From assembly GCA_027382625.1 (NCBI GenBank), contig JAJKFJ010008654.1, positions 1 to 15,368 of the forward strand: 15,368 bases of DNA, given 5' to 3'. The stretch is from Tetmemena sp. SeJ-2015 (taxonomy: Eukaryota > Ciliophora > Spirotrichea > Sporadotrichida > Oxytrichidae). The translations under genes were made by a program, and so were the position numbers. Shown here in pieces: positions 14,399-15,368 of this stretch (positions are counted from its first letter, which is position 1; each line of letters starts with the position of its first letter). A model generated the notes under the pieces. That model made no database searches, was not told the origin of the DNA, and was given only the letters and a program-made list of their open reading frames with translations.

Positions 14399-15368
14399 TC
14401 ACCCTCTCATCATCTTTTTATAAATCTCTGCTCCCATCTCTTGCTTGAGATCCTCTGTGGATGTCAGCATCTGTCCTGCTTCTTGAGCAGAGGCCACCGC
14501 CTCTATTAGGACCTTGTTCTTCTTTCGTTTGTAAATCAGCTGCATCAATTTCTCCAAGTCGCTCATCGCCTTGCTAGACAAGTTACACATGCTGCTTAAG
14601 ATCTGAGTCTTGGGCAGCTGCGAGATGGGAAAGTAAACCGAGGTGAGTGCATCCATCGTTCGGGAGCTGCGGCCCCTCATCTGATGGTATACAGCCTCTG
14701 ACTCTATTGAGCAGGCTATAATGACCAAAGCGTCTCTCCTGAATCGGCAGTTATAGCCATAGCACTCCATCCTCGTGAGTATCAGGACCCCTGAGTCCCA
14801 TGTCTAGATCAGCTCGAGGTTCTCCTCCGAGATACCCACTGCCACTTTGGTCTCGCCGTCTTGCCCCATCAGCTTCTTGATCTTGTCGACCTCGACTTCG
14901 TCTGCAAAAATGATCAGTGGCTGCAGGTTTGCTCTCTCATCTAGCAACTTACAAATCTTTTCCATCCTCTCTCTCGCGTTCTTGCAGACCACCACTTCTC
15001 CTCCCTAGTCTTGTTAGAGTCCATGGATAAGCTCATATTAGCTGGCGAAGCTTAACCGAAGAGGCCTCACCAAGGCATGCGCGAGCACTCTACCCACCCC
15101 AGCGTCATACGTGGCGCTCAGCAAGTATGTCTTTAGATCTGCGAAATCCCAGAGGCCATAGAGCTTGCCGTCATAGTGATGCCAAGGCCGAGCCTTGACG
15201 ATGGCATCGAACTCATCCACGATCAGGATCTCGTGCTCAGTTCTTGCCTCGAAGTAAGAGGCAACAGTGTAGATCTGAAAGTTGATGCCTAAGTGTAGCA
15301 AGCACCGGCGCATCTAGGATCTGAGAACCTCGTCAAGTACCACGCAGGCGACTCGCGAACCTTTCTCA
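14399..15368 (-). CDS. SecA/DEAD-like superfamily 2 helicase, C-terminal 322 codons (runs off right edge)
   Basis: The minus-strand frame is open from the right edge to TGA 14401-14399 when TAA/TAG are Gln; five such codons fall inside (at 15314, 15038, 15014, 15005 and 14804). Helicase landmarks appear in order: VACVVLDEVLRSQ (like motif Ia), LIVDEFDAIV (motif II, DExD), YLLSAT (motif III), LIIFADE (motif IV region), SGVLILTRMECYGYN (motif V region) and YHQMRGRSSR followed by SVYF (motif VI). The Q-x-RGR-x-x-R plus VYF pattern is closer to SecA-type helicases than to ordinary DEAD-box ones. The Walker A motif and N-terminus lie outside the window. A helical Lys/Glu-rich tail of about 80 residues ends the protein. 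G+C is about one half, far above the surroundings. ATP-driven nucleic-acid or protein translocation is inferred from the family; the substrate is unknown. Confidence 0.82.

Noticed and set aside
1..15368. Telomere repeats or tRNA genes
   Set aside because: No C4A4/G4T4 tract and no cloverleaf with a TTCGAAT-type T-loop was found on either strand by eye.

Overview
The window reads as germline (micronuclear) DNA of a ciliate, most likely a hypotrich such as an Oxytricha/Stylonychia relative. There are four reasons. (1) The only frames that make protein sense use TAA and TAG as glutamine and TGA as the sole stop; a 322-codon helicase frame on the minus strand at the right end contains five in-frame TAA/TAG codons and ends at TGA. 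(2) Coding blocks are short and sit in very AT-rich DNA. (3) One gene is recovered only when intervening blocks are removed between short direct repeats, as in MDS/IES/pointer organisation. (4) Long stretches carry no gene. No C4A4-type telomere repeat and no tRNA or canonical rRNA was recognised. With TGA as the only stop, open frames of 60-150 codons arise by chance in AT-rich DNA, so frame length alone was not taken as proof of a gene.

Layout. 1-5594 is mostly AT-rich germline-type DNA. It holds short tandem repeats (1-181), a possible coding segment (about 238-569), a GC-rich island with strong hairpins (763-1318), a weak copy of a repeat found later (about 1645-1994), and two or three low-confidence open frames (3769-4023, 4401-4589, 4590-5009). 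5595-10390 (+) holds the best-resolved locus: a RING plus B-box (TRIM-like) zinc-finger protein followed by lysine-rich, probably helical sequence, split into at least four and perhaps six segments. Two of its intervening blocks, about 1.3 kb and 2.45 kb, carry three same-orientation copies of a ~420-bp element with imperfect terminal inverted repeats.

10404-11034 is a near-perfect inverted repeat: 246- and 247-bp arms, one indel, 138-bp spacer. Each arm carries the same ATG-initiated coding start. From 11.2 kb to the right end nearly all coding signal is on the minus strand: two coding-like stretches (about 11230-11530 and 11800-12150), a small gene at 12819-13437 that fits together with GT-AG introns, a GC-rich C-terminal coding block (13719-14030), and the C-terminal part of a SecA/DEAD-like superfamily 2 helicase (14399-15368, running off the right edge). 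A plus-strand open frame at 12222-12803 converges on the small intron-bearing gene. Two of the coding-like blocks are bracketed by perfect or near-perfect inverted repeats (17 bp and 24 bp).

The genes show no shared pathway. What links the window is germline genome architecture: interrupted genes, repeats nested in eliminated DNA, and a series of inverted structures between 10.4 and 14.1 kb.
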